A stretch of DNA of 64,000 nt from Actinomyces sp. oral taxon 897 (GTDB taxonomy: Bacteria; Actinomycetota; Actinomycetes; Actinomycetales; Actinomycetaceae), in assembly GCF_002999235.1 (NCBI RefSeq), contig NZ_CP027236.1, positions 1,178,001 to 1,242,000 of the forward strand, read 5' to 3'. The notes below the pieces were generated by a model, which saw only the letters and a program-made list of their open reading frames with translations, did not search any database and was not told the DNA's origin. A program made the translations under genes and the position numbers. Shown piece by piece: positions 63,840-64,000 of the stretch; position 1 is the stretch's first letter; each line of letters starts with the position of its first letter.

Positions 63840-64000
63840 TCATCCTCGACGCCGGTTGGCCCAGGCCATGGCACGGGCGGCCTCCCGCCTGTCCTGGGCC
63901 TCGCGCAGGGACTGGCGCTTGTCCCAGTCCTGCTTGCCACGGGCCAGGGCGATCTCGATCTTGGCCCGGCCCCCCAGGAAGTACAGCTCCAGGGGCACCA
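63840..64000 (-). CDS. smpB: SsrA-binding protein SmpB (3' part only)
   Basis: The last 53 codons are in the window: [28 protein letters not shown], then a basic tail, matching the conserved C-terminal half of SmpB. The 5' part lies beyond the edge. SmpB binds tmRNA and places it in the ribosome; the neighbour order smpB-ssrA is common. Confidence 0.95.
   Translation of the reverse strand, partial: VPLELYFLGGRAKIEIALARGKQDWDKRQSLREAQDRREAARAMAWANRRRG

Overview
The window is about 72% GC and gene-dense. Gene content (NdgR-type IclR regulator beside leuCD, PimB-like mannosyltransferase, LexA/LysM/NrdR cluster, LysX, RNase J, DUF3516 helicase, lactate dehydrogenase, an LSRTG-type sorting signal, DUF6318 lipoprotein) points to an Actinomycetota genome, most likely a fermentative Actinomycetaceae member such as Actinomyces. 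The genus is inferred from gene families, not computed.

Layout: 1-5.1 kb holds a two-component system, a small acidic-tailed membrane protein and leuDC. NdgR is divergent from leuC. 6.1-10.0 kb is an accessory island delimited by short tandem-repeat arrays; it carries a lipoprotein/PKD pair and an Mrr-like restriction gene. 10.2-15.4 kb: pimB-GNAT, nrdR, a LysM membrane protein and lexA with three SOS boxes. 15.4-24.5 kb: ldh, a GH3 enzyme, dinG-like helicase, hflX, then a 1.3 kb repeat-rich gap containing a degenerate CRISPR-like array. 24.9-35.7 kb: dapB, M16 peptidase, pnp, rpsO, ribF, a TetR-MFS operon, truB-rbfA. 35.9-41.1 kb: capA, a 1.1 kb repeat region, ftsK. 41.4-48.6 kb: PfkB kinase, lysX, rnj, polysaccharide deacetylase. 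48.7-51.0 kb: three identical tRNA-Glu genes, tRNA-Gln and gltX. 51.2-57.8 kb: lipoprotein, aminotransferase, FAH-family hydrolase and two AlsT transporters. 58.9-64 kb: helicase, ogt, sirtuin, tmRNA and the 3' end of smpB.

The most unusual content is intergenic. (1) At six places a locus-specific 28-30 bp sequence is present twice, separated by exactly 33 nt, so the copies are usually 61 bp apart. Each locus has its own repeat but the geometry is constant. This is the footprint expected from type I-E Cas1-Cas2 integration outside a normal CRISPR array. A seven-unit, 58-61 bp period array with diverged repeats lies beside one of them, and a 35 bp exact copy of an internal alsT segment lies in another intergenic region. 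No cas gene is in the window. (2) Seven arrays of a 22 bp tandem repeat (core GAGAACGGTACTT) lie in intergenic regions, and pairs in inverted orientation bracket cassettes, one with genes (6.7-8.7 kb) and one apparently empty (37.3-38.3 kb). (3) Two 131 bp elements with about 21 bp terminal inverted repeats look like a MITE family. (4) Tandem 19-20 bp repeat families form large palindromes at three places.

At least nine genes have a TANNNT-type -10 hexamer (TACACC for the sirtuin) 6-7 nt before the start codon and no Shine-Dalgarno, suggesting leaderless transcription is common here.
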